Shown: positions 40,173-50,004 of the stretch, piece after piece
Position numbering within the stretch: position 1 is the first letter of the stretch
Layout of the letters: every line of letters starts with the position of its first letter
Origin: Syntrophaceae bacterium
Lineage (GTDB): Bacteria > Desulfobacterota > Syntrophia > Syntrophales > Smithellaceae
Assembly (NCBI GenBank): GCA_009773315.1
Contig: WRPE01000004.1
Span: 1 to 64,000 of the forward strand
DNA: 64,000 bases
Direction of reading: 5' to 3'
Notes under the pieces: model-generated
What the model was told of the DNA's origin: nothing
What the model saw: only the letters and a program-made list of their open reading frames with translations
Database searches by the model: none
Program-made: the position numbers and the translations under genes

Positions 40173-42230
40173 ATGGAGTTTTTGAACAGATCATCGCAAC
40201 CGAATTCAGACAAAGATAAACCGGCTCAAAAAAATGATATCCTTTTTTCACCCCTCACCATCAACAAGATGGTCGTCCCCAATCGCATTCTGATGCCGGC
40301 CATGCACCTCAACATGGTTAAGACACCGTATATCAACGATCGGATCATCGCCTTCTACGCCGCTCGGGCGCGCGGAGGAGCCGGCGCCTTGATTGCCGGC
40401 TATGCCGGCGTCAATAAATCTTCCGGCGGCGGCGTCATCGGCGCGTATGCCGATGATTTCATCGAGGGGCTGTCGCATTTGCGAGAAGCCATGCAACTGG
40501 GCGGCGGAAAAGCGGGCCTGCAACTGAACCACGCGGGTCGATACGCCCATTCCATCATGATGGAAGGAGAGCAGGCCGTGGCGCCATCCGCCGTCTTCTC
40601 CAATTTTACACATGAAACGCCGCGGGCGTTGGAATTGGAAGAAATCAAACAGACGATCCAGGATTTCGCCGATGCGGCCGTTCGAACGAAAAAAGCGGGA
40701 TTTGATTTTGTCGAGATCCTGGCCGGGACGGGCTATCTCATCAGCCAATTTCTATCCGACCTGACGAATCAGCGGGATGACGAATATGGCGGGCCGTGGA
40801 AAAACCGCATGCGCTTCGGACTGGAAATCGCTTCCGCCGTCCGCAAGGCCGTGGGAAGCGACTATCCGGTGATGTGGCGGATCAATGGCAATGATTTGAT
40901 GGTCAACGGGATCGGAAGAATCCGCCTTCAGGAATACGCCGCGCTGATCGTTAAAAACGGCGCAGATGCCATCTCCGTAAATGTTGGGTGGCATGAAGCA
41001 CGGGTGCCGCAGCTCGTCACGGAAGTGCCGCGCGCCGCCTATGCTTATCTGGCCCGGGGAATCAAGGAATGCGTCGACGTTCCGGTCATAGCCGGACACC
41101 GCATCAACGATCCGCAAACGGCCCGCCAAATGATCGAGGACGACCTCTGCGACATGGTGGCTATGGGCCGGCCGCTGATTGCCGATCCCGACCTGCCGAA
41201 AAAGACAGCCGAAAACAGAGAAAACGAAATCATTCACTGCATCGCCTGCGCTCAGGGATGTTTCGATCACCTCTTCGTGGTGCAGCCCGTGGAGTGCCTG
41301 TGCAACCCCGAGGCAGGGCATGAACTCACGGCCGTTTCCAGCAAAACGGATACCCCGAAGAAAATCCTCGTCTGCGGGGGCGGCCCCGCGGGAATGGCCG
41401 CTGCAGCCGCGGCGGCACGGCGCGGTCATGATGTTGTGCTGTATGAAAGAAGCGGACAACTCGGCGGACAACTGCTGATCGCCGGAAGTCCTCCCGGCCG
41501 CGAAGAATTTACTGTACTGGCGTCGGATCTGCAGGCCCAACTGGAACCGAGCGGCGTAAAAAAAGTGGTCCTCGGCGAAGAAGTGAATGAAGACATCATC
41601 GCCAGGGAAAAACCGGATATTGCTCTATTGGCAACCGGTGCTGTGGAAATTGTACCGAACATTCCGGGCGCCACGCTCCCTCATGTGGTGAGCGCCTGGG
41701 ACGTTTTGGCCGGGCGGGTTGGGACCGGAAAGAGCGTTGCGATCATCGGCGGCGGCGCGGTCGGCGTGGAAACGGCGATCTTTCTGGCTCAGAAGGGCAC
41801 CTTGCCTGCCGGTTCCCTTAAATTTCTTTTTATCAACCGGGCGGAGCCCGTCGAGGATCTCTACCGGCTCTCAACGATCGGAACCAAGAAAGTTGTCATC
41901 ATCGAGATGCTCGAACACATCGGCGCGGATATCGGAAAGTCAACAAGGTGGGGGATGATGCAGGATATGCACCGCCATCGCGTGCGGATCAAGACAAACA
42001 CGAGGGCGAAGGAAATTACGCCGGCCGGTGTTATTGCCGAAACCGCAGACGGCATGCAGGAAATTCCCGCTGACACCATTGTGCTGGCCCTGGGATCCAG
42101 ATCATACAATCCGCTCGCGGAAATATTCAAGAAAAAGGGCATTCCTTATCGGGTTATCGGCGATGCCCGACAGATCGCCAAAGCGTTTGACGCTATTCAC
42201 GAAGGGCATCACGTCGCTTGTGCAATATAA
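40173..42230 (+). CDS. 2,4-dienoyl-CoA reductase-like FMN/FAD/4Fe-4S oxidoreductase
   Basis: This 685-residue protein has an Old Yellow Enzyme FMN barrel (about 1-345, with VVPNRILMPAMH, LQLNHAGRYAH, GFDFVEILAGTGYLISQFLSDLTNQRDDEYGG). A 4Fe-4S motif CIACAQGCFDH with a further Cys (about 357-375) links to the FAD/NAD(P) half (CGGGPAGMAAAAAAARRG; IIGGGAVGVETAIFLAQ). The family includes FadH, BaiCD/H and enoate reductases, which reduce conjugated C=C bonds of acyl-CoAs with NAD(P)H. The start has CGGAGG eight bases upstream and is 27 bases after the fusion gene. Normal FadH-like length is about 670. The order in this operon suggests it follows or precedes the desaturase-like step on the same compound. 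Confidence 0.85.
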   Translation: MEFLNRSSQPNSDKDKPAQKNDILFSPLTINKMVVPNRILMPAMHLNMVKTPYINDRIIAFYAARARGGAGALIAGYAGVNKSSGGGVIGAYADDFIEGLSHLREAMQLGGGKAGLQLNHAGRYAHSIMMEGEQAVAPSAVFSNFTHETPRALELEEIKQTIQDFADAAVRTKKAGFDFVEILAGTGYLISQFLSDLTNQRDDEYGGPWKNRMRFGLEIASAVRKAVGSDYPVMWRINGNDLMVNGIGRIRLQEYAALIVKNGADAISVNVGWHEARVPQLVTEVPRAAYAYLARGIKECVDVPVIAGHRINDPQTARQMIEDDLCDMVAMGRPLIADPDLPKKTAENRENEIIHCIACAQGCFDHLFVVQPVECLCNPEAGHELTAVSSKTDTPKKILVCGGGPAGMAAAAAAARRGHDVVLYERSGQLGGQLLIAGSPPGREEFTVLASDLQAQLEPSGVKKVVLGEEVNEDIIAREKPDIALLATGAVEIVPNIPGATLPHVVSAWDVLAGRVGTGKSVAIIGGGAVGVETAIFLAQKGTLPAGSLKFLFINRAEPVEDLYRLSTIGTKKVVIIEMLEHIGADIGKSTRWGMMQDMHRHRVRIKTNTRAKEITPAGVIAETADGMQEIPADTIVLALGSRSYNPLAEIFKKKGIPYRVIGDARQIAKAFDAIHEGHHVACAI

Positions 42231-42422
42231 AAGACAGGCTTGACGTCCTCCAGCAATTTGCAATGAGCGAAGAGCGAGGTGATCATCCCGGAGGTTGACA
42301 CAGAAATGCCCCATGTTGTATGTAAAGGCTAGTGGCGCGGCTGCCCTGCCATATCGGAAGAGTAGCCAGAAATCTGATCATCGGATTGTAAAAGTCCGCG
42401 GCAGCAAGGAAAAGGAAAAATC

Positions 42423-43226
42423 ATGAATGAACTGGTGAAGATTACAATCGGAAACAACGTAGCGGATGTCCGTTTTAACAGGCCCGAAAAATACAACGCC
42501 TTGAGCTTTGATATGATTGATGCCATGGCCAACGCCATTAACCGACTGGCCAAGGAACCCGGGGTCCGGGTTGTTGTCATCTCCGGCGAGGGCAAGAGCT
42601 TCTGCGCCGGGCTGGATGTTGAAAATTTTGCGGCCCTGCAATCCGGAGAAAATAAGTTTCCTAATCTTACGGATCGATACCAAAACCGGATTTCCAATAT
42701 CTATCAGCATATCGGATATGGGTGGAAAGAGCTTCCCGTGCCGGTGATTGCGGCCATTCACGGCGTAGCGCTGGGCGGCGGTTTTCAGATCGCCATGGGG
42801 GCGGACATTCGGTTCAGCACACCCGACGCCAAATTCTCGCTCATGGAAATGAAATGGGGATTGATTCCGGATATGAGCGTGACCCAGACCATCCGTGATA
42901 TCGTGTCGATTGACGTGGCCAAGGAACTGATCTTTACGGGTAAAATCATCAAAGGCGAAGAAGCGGCCCGCTTGAATCTGGTGACGCACATCTGTGAAAA
43001 ACCCTATGACGACGCCATGACCCTGGCCCGGGAAATCGCCTCCAAAAATCCCGATGCCGTGCGCGCGGCGAAAAAACTCATCAACGAAGTATGGCATGGC
43101 GACTCAGGCCGCGGCCTGATGATGGAATCCGAACTGATGATGGCGCTCATGGGAAGTCCAAACCAACTGGAGGCGGTTGCCGCAAACTTTACTCAGAATC
43201 CGCCTAAGTTCAAGGACCCGGTGTGA
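42423..43226 (+). CDS. Enoyl-CoA hydratase/isomerase (crotonase family)
   Basis: This 267-residue protein hydrates or isomerises an enoyl-CoA. The oxyanion-hole regions GKSFCAGLDVENFA and IHGVALGGGFQIAMGADIRF are clear (first and second backbone NH donors). The Glu/Asp pair is less standard: KFSLMEMKWGLIPDM carries a Glu in the position used by hydratases or isomerases. The start follows AAGGAAAAATC. It is 193 bases behind the dienoyl-CoA-reductase gene and likely the third gene of the sigma-54 operon, although an internal promoter in that gap is possible. Its exact reaction (hydratase, isomerase or ring hydrolase) is unresolved. Confidence 0.85.
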   Translation: MNELVKITIGNNVADVRFNRPEKYNALSFDMIDAMANAINRLAKEPGVRVVVISGEGKSFCAGLDVENFAALQSGENKFPNLTDRYQNRISNIYQHIGYGWKELPVPVIAAIHGVALGGGFQIAMGADIRFSTPDAKFSLMEMKWGLIPDMSVTQTIRDIVSIDVAKELIFTGKIIKGEEAARLNLVTHICEKPYDDAMTLAREIASKNPDAVRAAKKLINEVWHGDSGRGLMMESELMMALMGSPNQLEAVAANFTQNPPKFKDPV

Positions 43227-43295
43227 CGGCCCGGCTTAACCGGCCCTCTTTCCGATCAGGACATTACGCTCTTATATTATCCCCCGGCAACCCAC

Positions 43296-43354
43296 TTGAC
43301 AACCGGAAAATGATAACCATATATAGGATCGCAACGATCATATATACAATCGTT
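43296..43354 (+). promoter_or_regulatory. Promoter and dyad upstream of htpG
   Basis: TTGACA (43296-43301) is followed after 17-18 bases by ATATAT/TATATA (43319-43325), a good sigma-70 arrangement. Just downstream AACGAT (43333-43338) and ATCGTT (43349-43354) form an inverted repeat, a possible operator near the transcription start. It is not a CIRCE element. Confidence 0.5.
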
Positions 43355-43393
43355 ATATTAAATAAAAATCAATAGTATACAGCAGGAGACCTT

Positions 43394-45307
43394 ATGGCAG
43401 GAAAAAAGCAGACTCATCAATTTAAAACAGAAGTCCAGCAACTCATGAATATCATCATCAACTCTCTGTATTCACACAGGGAGATCTTTTTGCGGGAGCT
43501 TATCTCCAATGCGTCGGATGCCCTCGACAAGCTGCGGTTCAAGGCGCAGACGGATTCCCACCTGATGGGAACGGACACGGACCTGAAAATCAAGATCACC
43601 CGGAATAAGGATAAGAATACCGTCGAAGTATCGGATAACGGGATCGGCATGACCTTTGATGAGGTTGTGGAAAATATCGGGACCATCGCCAAGAGCGGGA
43701 CGGCGGGATTTTTGGAGGCCGTGGGCGCCGCAAAGAATCAGGCGGCGGTTACACCGGAGCTGATCGGCCAGTTCGGCGTCGGCTTCTACAGCGCCTTTAT
43801 CGTCGCCAAAAAGGTTACCCTGACAACGCGAGCCGCGGGAAGCGAGAAGGGATGCCGGTGGGAATCAGCCGGAGACGGCTCCTATACCATTGAAGAATTC
43901 GATAAGGAAAACCGGGGGACGACGATCACCCTGCAATTGAAAAAAGTGGATGCGGACGATCAGGATTTCACCGACGAGTGGACCATCCGCGGCATTATCA
44001 AGCGGCACTCCGATTTTGTGGGCTATCCCATCGTCATGGATGTAGAAAAAACAGAGCCGGTCCTGGACGCGAAGGGCCTTCCGGAGAAGGACAAGACTGT
44101 AAAGGTCATCCAGGAAGAGACCCTCAACTCCATGAAAGCCATCTGGACGAAGGACAAGAATGAGGTTACCGAAGAGGAACACAGTGAATTCTATCAGCAC
44201 GTCAGCCATGACTGGAATCCGCCGCTGGCGCACCTCCACCTGAAGCTCGAAGGGAAAACGGAATACAGCGCCCTTTTGTATATTCCCTCCAAAGCCCCGT
44301 TTGACCTCTTCAGCCATGAGCAGAAGCATGGGATACAGCTCTATTCCAAACGGGTCTTCATCATGGAAAACTGCAAGGAGTTGATGCCCCTGTACCTCGC
44401 CTTCGTGAAGGGCGTTGTCGATGCCCCGGACCTCAATCTCAACGTCAGCCGCGAGATCCTCCAGCAGGATGCCCTCGTCCGGAATATCAAAAAGAACCTC
44501 GTCAAGAAAGTGCTGGAGCTACTGGCCGGCATGGAGCAGGAGAAATACGAAACCTTCTACAAGGAATTTGCTTATATCTTCAAGTCGGGAATCTCCCAGG
44601 ATTTCGATAACAAGGATAAGATCGCCAGCCTCTTGCGCTATAAGACAACAAAATCCGACGGGAAATGGGTTTCACTGAAAGACTACGTTGCCCGGATGAG
44701 CCCGGACCAGAAGGACATTTATTATATTACCGGCGACAGCCTGACCTCGCTTGTCAACAGCCCTCATCTTGAGCAACTGAAGGAAAAAGATATTGAGGTC
44801 CTCCTTATGACGGACCCTATCGACGAATGGGTCATCCGGGATCTCCATGAATTCGAGAAAAAAACTTTCAAGAGTGCAGAGAAGGGGGATCTCGATCTGG
44901 ACAAAACGGACGACAAGAAAAAAGAGGAATACGGCAGCCTGTTTGAATTTTTCAAGTCCAGTCTTGCTGAAAAGGTGAAGGACGTCAAACTCTCCACCCA
45001 TCTGAAGAATTCCGTGGCCTGTCTCTCAGGAGATGCCAATGACATGAGCGGCTATATGGAGAAGATCCTCAAGGCCAGCGGCCAGGACGTGCCTCAAAGC
45101 AAGCGGGTGCTGGAATTGAATATGGATCATCCGCTCCTAATGAAGATCAAGGGAATCTTTGAGAAGGATAAGGAGGCCGATGTCCTCAAGGATTACACGA
45201 CGTTTCTGTATGATATGGCGGTTGTCTCCGAGGGAGGGAAACTCGATGACCCGGCAAGATTCAACAAGATGATCGGCAATCTGACGGCCGGTGGTATTGA
45301 TCAATAA
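43394..45307 (+). CDS. htpG: Chaperone HtpG (Hsp90)
   Basis: This 637-residue ATP-dependent chaperone has [40 protein letters not shown] at the N-terminus, the GHKL Bergerat fold. [11 protein letters not shown] and [11 protein letters not shown] are the ATP-lid glycine motifs. [39 protein letters not shown] lies in the middle domain and carries the catalytic-loop Arg. The C-terminal dimerisation part has [11 protein letters not shown]. Length is normal. It starts after AGCAGGAGACCTT. A promoter with a dyad (43296-43354) lies upstream, suggesting stress or repressor control. It stands alone and is followed by a 180-base gap with a GGGGACGGTT repeat before the PBP gene. Confidence 0.95.
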   Translation: MAGKKQTHQFKTEVQQLMNIIINSLYSHREIFLRELISNASDALDKLRFKAQTDSHLMGTDTDLKIKITRNKDKNTVEVSDNGIGMTFDEVVENIGTIAKSGTAGFLEAVGAAKNQAAVTPELIGQFGVGFYSAFIVAKKVTLTTRAAGSEKGCRWESAGDGSYTIEEFDKENRGTTITLQLKKVDADDQDFTDEWTIRGIIKRHSDFVGYPIVMDVEKTEPVLDAKGLPEKDKTVKVIQEETLNSMKAIWTKDKNEVTEEEHSEFYQHVSHDWNPPLAHLHLKLEGKTEYSALLYIPSKAPFDLFSHEQKHGIQLYSKRVFIMENCKELMPLYLAFVKGVVDAPDLNLNVSREILQQDALVRNIKKNLVKKVLELLAGMEQEKYETFYKEFAYIFKSGISQDFDNKDKIASLLRYKTTKSDGKWVSLKDYVARMSPDQKDIYYITGDSLTSLVNSPHLEQLKEKDIEVLLMTDPIDEWVIRDLHEFEKKTFKSAEKGDLDLDKTDDKKKEEYGSLFEFFKSSLAEKVKDVKLSTHLKNSVACLSGDANDMSGYMEKILKASGQDVPQSKRVLELNMDHPLLMKIKGIFEKDKEADVLKDYTTFLYDMAVVSEGGKLDDPARFNKMIGNLTAGGIDQ

Positions 45308-45488
45308 GGGAATGGGGATTGAAATATTGGGGACGGTTGTAAATTCCCTTGCCGTATAAAGCTCTCCGTGTTTAACTTCAAAACATGTTAAAAAACGTCG
45401 TTATCCATCTCGGTTTTTATCATGAAACATTCAGGGTCTCATCCGCAATGGCCGTGCGCAGGACAAACGTAACGGGGAGGATTCGTTG

Positions 45489-47792
45489 ATGCGTCGATAC
45501 CTGATTTTGTTTCTGGCAACTGCCCTGCTCGCCGGCCTGTTTCTTCGTATTGGGTATCTGTATGTGGAGGTGGGTAAGGGTATTGCCGAAAGCGATGGTA
45601 AATCCCCCACGATCTTTTACGGACGGCCTCTGGAAATCCGCAAGGGAGATCACCTGGGAAACATCCATATCGTCGAGCAACTGAAAAGGCTTTCCTATAA
45701 GAAAGTCACAGGAAAACCATCCACCGCCGGCACATTTTCCAATGAGCCAGAACATCTCCGGATATTCCTCCGCGACAAAGGAATCGAGAAGCGCTTTCAC
45801 GGGATAAGCCCGTTGGATATTACACTTCGCGGCGGCCGGGTCATATCGCTCGCATCTTCCACCGGTAAAGAATTGGAATCGATTCAGCTGGAACCGGAAG
45901 AAATCGGCCGCATCATGAATCCAAAACTGGAATCCCGGCACCAGGTTACTCTTTCCGCCATTTCCCCTTATCTGCAAAACGCTGTAATTGCTTCTGAAGA
46001 CGCGCACTTTTATTCCCATTTCGGAATTGACATTCTCGCCATTGGCCGCGCCTTCTTTGCCAACCTCAAGGAACAGCGGTTTGCCGAGGGCGGTTCCACG
46101 ATTACGCAACAACTTGCGAAAAACTTCTTCCTCTCTCCGCAGAAGACCGTTGCGCGCAAACTGCGTGAGGCGGAACTTGCAGTGGTTCTGGAGCTGCGCT
46201 ACTCTAAAAAACAGATCCTGGAGATGTACCTAAACAAAATTTATTTAGGACAGACAGGCTCCGCGTTAATCTACGGCGTCGAAGATGCGGCAAGCATCTA
46301 TTTTTCGAAGCATGCACAGGACCTTTCCCTGGAAGAGGCTGCGCTCTTGGCCGGGATTATCCGCGCCCCAAGCCGCTACAACCTCGCCAGAAATCCCAGG
46401 GCGGCAAAGGAACGTCGTGATAAAGTCCTGTCCAGAATGCAAAAACTGGGCATGATCCGGGAAGATCAGGCGCGCAGGGCAGCCAATGCACCGGTGCAAA
46501 TCAGAGCGGGCGTGGCCCCTGTCCACCTATCATCCTATTTTATGGATTACATCCAGCGGATCACCAAGGAAGAACTGGGAACGGAGGGACTCTATCATGC
46601 GGGATACCGTTACTATACCACCCTTGATCCCACTCAGCAGGCCGCCGCCGAGGAGGCCGTCACCGGGGGACTGGAAGCAATCGAGAAAAAGGCTCTCCGC
46701 GCCAATGAGCCGCTGCAAGCCGCACTGGTCGCCATTGACCCTAAAACAGGAGCAATGACCGCCATGGTCGGCGGACGAAGCTATGCGCAAACTCGGTTCA
46801 ACAGGGCGGTGGACGCCAAACGTCAGTCGGGGAGCGCTTTCAAGCCTTTTGTTCTGCTGGCGGCGCTTTCGGAATCACTGGCAGGCGGGCAGAATATGAC
46901 CCTCTCCACCCTGGTGTCCGGTGAATCCATATCCCTTCCCACGCCCGAAGGGATATGGACCCCATCGAATTTTGAAGACAAAAAATACGGAAAGATCACG
47001 ATTCGGAAAACGATTGAAGATTCCGTAAACACGGCCACTGTCCGGCTGGCCAATGACGTTGGCTTTAAAGATGTGATCAAAACTGCTCGTCTGGCGGGGA
47101 TTAAAAGTCCTCTTTTACCCGTTCCTTCGATGGCGCTGGGAAGCTTCGAGGTCACGCCTGCAGAGCTCGCCTATGCCTATGCAACGATGGCTTCAGGGGG
47201 TATTCGCTTTGAACCATTTCCCCTTTTTTCGGTCACCACGTCAAATGGAGATACGATCATCGCCAGAACGGTTAAAAGCAAACAGGAGCTTGATCCGCGG
47301 GTGACCTATCTTACCGGATATGCGCTGGAGGGCGTGTTGGAACGCGGTACGGCAAAAGAGGTGAAGGCTTTAAAAATTAATTTCCCCGTATCGGGAAAAA
47401 CCGGCACAACAAACGGCAACCGGGACTCTTGGTTTGTGAGTTATACGCCCGACGTCGTCTGCGCCGTCTGGGTGGGGTATGACTCCGGAGCCGATACGGG
47501 ACTGACCGGCGCGACCGGAGCGCTCCCCATCAGTGCGCGGTTTCTGCGAGCTCTCTATTCCCAATCCGGACCACCAGCCGTCATCGTACCGGAGCGAATC
47601 GAAACGGCATTGATCGACCCCGCCTCCGGCTATCTCGCCACGACTTTATGCCCTCAAACATTTCAGGAAGCCTATCTGACGGGAACAGCACCGAAGGAAA
47701 CCTGTCCTGACCATCCGGTGAATCCAGTGATGAATGCCATTCGCAACAAAATGCGCGATGCCGGGGAATTCTTGCGCAACCTGTTCAAATAA
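45489..47792 (+). CDS. mrcB: Class A penicillin-binding protein 1B (glycosyltransferase/transpeptidase)
   Basis: This 767-residue peptidoglycan synthase has an N-terminal membrane anchor (RYLILFLATALLAGLF) and a UB2H-like segment (about 35-110). The GT51 domain has EDAHFYSHFGID, GGSTITQQLAKNFFLS, RKLREAELAVVLELRYSKKQILEMYLNKIYLG and LLAGIIRAPSRYNL. The transpeptidase domain has SGSAFKPF (catalytic Ser), SVNTATV (SxN) and SGKTGTTN (KTG). Presence of UB2H marks the PBP1B type, which is regulated by an outer-membrane LpoB-like activator in enterobacteria; none is seen here. The ATG at 45489 is preferred to the TTG at 45486: GGGAGG lies eight bases upstream. Complete and apparently functional. 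Confidence 0.93.
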   Translation: MRRYLILFLATALLAGLFLRIGYLYVEVGKGIAESDGKSPTIFYGRPLEIRKGDHLGNIHIVEQLKRLSYKKVTGKPSTAGTFSNEPEHLRIFLRDKGIEKRFHGISPLDITLRGGRVISLASSTGKELESIQLEPEEIGRIMNPKLESRHQVTLSAISPYLQNAVIASEDAHFYSHFGIDILAIGRAFFANLKEQRFAEGGSTITQQLAKNFFLSPQKTVARKLREAELAVVLELRYSKKQILEMYLNKIYLGQTGSALIYGVEDAASIYFSKHAQDLSLEEAALLAGIIRAPSRYNLARNPRAAKERRDKVLSRMQKLGMIREDQARRAANAPVQIRAGVAPVHLSSYFMDYIQRITKEELGTEGLYHAGYRYYTTLDPTQQAAAEEAVTGGLEAIEKKALRANEPLQAALVAIDPKTGAMTAMVGGRSYAQTRFNRAVDAKRQSGSAFKPFVLLAALSESLAGGQNMTLSTLVSGESISLPTPEGIWTPSNFEDKKYGKITIRKTIEDSVNTATVRLANDVGFKDVIKTARLAGIKSPLLPVPSMALGSFEVTPAELAYAYATMASGGIRFEPFPLFSVTTSNGDTIIARTVKSKQELDPRVTYLTGYALEGVLERGTAKEVKALKINFPVSGKTGTTNGNRDSWFVSYTPDVVCAVWVGYDSGADTGLTGATGALPISARFLRALYSQSGPPAVIVPERIETALIDPASGYLATTLCPQTFQEAYLTGTAPKETCPDHPVNPVMNAIRNKMRDAGEFLRNLFK

Positions 47793-47875
47793 ACGACCCG
47801 GCGCATATTGTAATCTTTCCTCACATTTGATAAAGGCTCTATGGCTGAATAAAGCAAGGGAAGGACTCCTATAAC

Positions 47876-48934
47876 ATGACTGACATCTATGAACGATTAC
47901 GCGACAGGCTTGAAATGATGGCAACCGGTTACCCGGCAACGGCCAATGGGGTTGAGATCAAAATCCTTCGACAGCTTTTCAGTGACGAAGATGCGGACCT
48001 GTTCCTGAAGTTGGAGGCCAGGCCGGAAACGGCTCAGCAGGTGAGCTTGCGGCTTGAGGCCGATGTTGCGGATATGGCGGCCAGACTGGAAGGAATGGCC
48101 CGCAAGGGGCTTATCTTCCGGGTCAGGCAAGATGATGCGATCTGTTATTTTCCGGTGCCTTTCATTGTCGGCATCTATGAATTCCAGTTGAATAATCTGA
48201 ATAAGCCGCTCTTGAAGGACATCTCCCAGTATTATCTGACCGGTTTGGGCGCCACGTTCCACGGACAGAAAACACCCCACCTGCGTTCCATTCCCATCAA
48301 TACCGAAATCGTCGCCGACCGGCCTGTCGCTCCTTACGATAATGCGGCGGCCATCATTAAGAGCAAATCGCGCATTGCCGTTGCCGAATGCTTTTGCCGC
48401 AAGGCCGTAAGCTTGTATGGAAAGACCTGCTCTCATCCCCTGGAAACATGTCTGCAGTTCGAGACCTTTGCCGATTATTATGTGGAAAACAAAATGGCAC
48501 GCTACATCAGCACGGATGAGGCTCTGGCCATCCTGAAGCAAAGCGAAGCGGAAGGCCTGGTGATTCATATCCTGAATTCCCAGAAAGTGGAAGCCATGTG
48601 CTGTTGTTGTTCCTGTTGCTGCGGCATGCTGATCTCTCTCAAACTCTTCCCGGCCCCAGCCCTGGCAGTGAAAAGCAATTATGCCTGCCTGTTTGACGAA
48701 TCCCTCTGCACGCAGTGCGGCGTTTGCACCCAACGCTGCACCGTGGGAGCCTTTAAGATGAAGGATGAAAAAATCGAGTATTATGCCGATCGCTGTATCG
48801 GCTGCGGCCTTTGCGTCACCGCCTGTCCCGCTGAAGCATTGAAGCTTGCCAAGAAACCGGACGATAGCCTGTACACCCCGCCGCCAACCGTCTATGATAC
48901 CTATGCTGTGATGAGCCGGGAGAAAGTCGAATAA
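47876..48934 (+). CDS. Winged-helix/Cys-rich/ferredoxin Fe-S protein (paralogue of 20672-21664)
   Basis: This 352-residue protein has the same layout as the gene at 20672: an N-terminal winged helix (QQVSLRLEADVADMAARLEGMARKGLIF), then AECFCRKAVSLYGKTC and THC-like PLETC motifs. A striking run of Cys follows, EAMCCCCSCCCGMLI, then two 4Fe-4S motifs CTQCGVCTQRC and CIGCGLCVTAC. The CCCC-S-CCC run (seven Cys in eight residues) corresponds to CNCCNDCC in the paralogue. It would suit an Fe-S cluster or a thiol-metal site beyond ordinary ferredoxin. It is 14 bases upstream of an EFR1-like flavodoxin-ferredoxin, suggesting an electron-transfer pair. Function unknown. Confidence 0.75.
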   Translation: MTDIYERLRDRLEMMATGYPATANGVEIKILRQLFSDEDADLFLKLEARPETAQQVSLRLEADVADMAARLEGMARKGLIFRVRQDDAICYFPVPFIVGIYEFQLNNLNKPLLKDISQYYLTGLGATFHGQKTPHLRSIPINTEIVADRPVAPYDNAAAIIKSKSRIAVAECFCRKAVSLYGKTCSHPLETCLQFETFADYYVENKMARYISTDEALAILKQSEAEGLVIHILNSQKVEAMCCCCSCCCGMLISLKLFPAPALAVKSNYACLFDESLCTQCGVCTQRCTVGAFKMKDEKIEYYADRCIGCGLCVTACPAEALKLAKKPDDSLYTPPPTVYDTYAVMSREKVE

Positions 48935-48948
48935 ACCGTGAGGAAACA

Positions 48949-49914
48949 ATGGAAAATCGACGCAGTTTTGTAAAGAAATGCCTGACGGGATGCGCGGTGG
49001 GATGTTTAGCCATGGCCGCGCCCGGATTGTCGGTCTACGCCTGCGCCGGTCGGCCGCAAACCCCGATCAGTAAAAGAAATCCGAAGCGGGCCTTAGTTCT
49101 CTGGTACAGCCAGACCGGCCATACCGGGCGCATCGGCCGTATTATCCGCCATGTCTGGGAGAAGGCGGGACTGACGGTGGATGCGGCGGATTATCGGGAA
49201 ATTGAAAAGAGCACATTCGGGAAATACGATTTGATTGCCGTCGGCACACCGGTGTATTACATGGATGTGCCTGTTAATCTCCAGGATTGGATTAAAACAC
49301 TGCCGCGCATCGAAGGAACCTCTGTGGCGGCTTACGTAACATTCGGCGGCAAAGGCAACGGACAACACAACACAGCCTGCGGATTACTGGAACAAATGAC
49401 GGACACGGGCGGGGCGGCGGCCGGAATAGGCCTCTTTGGAAATATGTCAACTTTTGCGCCAACCTGGTCAACAGGCAATGCAGCTCGGATTCTGGCGTTC
49501 AGGGATCGGCCCAATGAAAAAACATACCAGCAGGCGCGCGCGTTTGCCGACAATATTCTGGCCAACGTGGCAGCAGGTCGGACATATAAGATTGACCGCG
49601 AATTCGGGTTGGAGTCCCTGATGGGCATTATTCCGCAAATCGATCTGACCAAATTGATGATCACAAATCACCACATTGATAAGAGTCTTTGCATCCAATG
49701 CGGGACCTGCATAAAAAAGTGTCCGGTGGACGCTATTCATTTGCAGGCCGGGACTGTGAACTCCAAACGCTGCATTGCCTGCATGGGGTGTGTCAACAAT
49801 TGTCCAACTCAGGCGTTGAAGATGAATTTTATTGGCAAGCCGGTTTATGGTTTTAAAGAATTCCTCAAGCGTAATCATATCAACATCATGGAGCCGGCTG
49901 AACAGAGCGAATAG
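48949..49914 (+). CDS. EFR1-family flavodoxin-ferredoxin with Tat-like leader
   Basis: This 321-residue protein has a leader with MENRRSFVKKCLTGCAVG, twin-Arg-like, ahead of a flavodoxin domain (about 45-215: LVLWYSQTGHTGRIGRII for the FMN phosphate loop; AVGTPVYYMDVPVNLQDWI; AYVTFGGKGNGQ). Two 4Fe-4S motifs follow, CIQCGTCIKKCPVDAI and CIACMGCVNNCPTQAL (about 245-285). EFR1 proteins pass electrons between flavodoxin and ferredoxin centres. It follows the Cys-rich Fe-S protein by 14 bases. If the leader is functional, FMN and clusters would be loaded before export; this is inferred from NRRSF only. Confidence 0.85.
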   Translation: MENRRSFVKKCLTGCAVGCLAMAAPGLSVYACAGRPQTPISKRNPKRALVLWYSQTGHTGRIGRIIRHVWEKAGLTVDAADYREIEKSTFGKYDLIAVGTPVYYMDVPVNLQDWIKTLPRIEGTSVAAYVTFGGKGNGQHNTACGLLEQMTDTGGAAAGIGLFGNMSTFAPTWSTGNAARILAFRDRPNEKTYQQARAFADNILANVAAGRTYKIDREFGLESLMGIIPQIDLTKLMITNHHIDKSLCIQCGTCIKKCPVDAIHLQAGTVNSKRCIACMGCVNNCPTQALKMNFIGKPVYGFKEFLKRNHINIMEPAEQSE

Positions 49915-49975
49915 TGAAATCATCAAAGAATATAAGGATATATCCTTTACACCTTGCAACGATAAAAAAATTATT

Positions 49976-50004
49976 TTGACAGTACATTAACGAATGCTTA
50001 TATA
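49976..50004 (+). promoter_or_regulatory. Sigma-70-type promoter of the cstR-like gene
   Basis: TTGACA (49976-49981), 17 bases, then TATATA (49999-50004) is near the consensus arrangement. Its -10 abuts and partly overlaps the palindrome at 50004-50019, so a bound repressor would block the polymerase. Confidence 0.8.
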
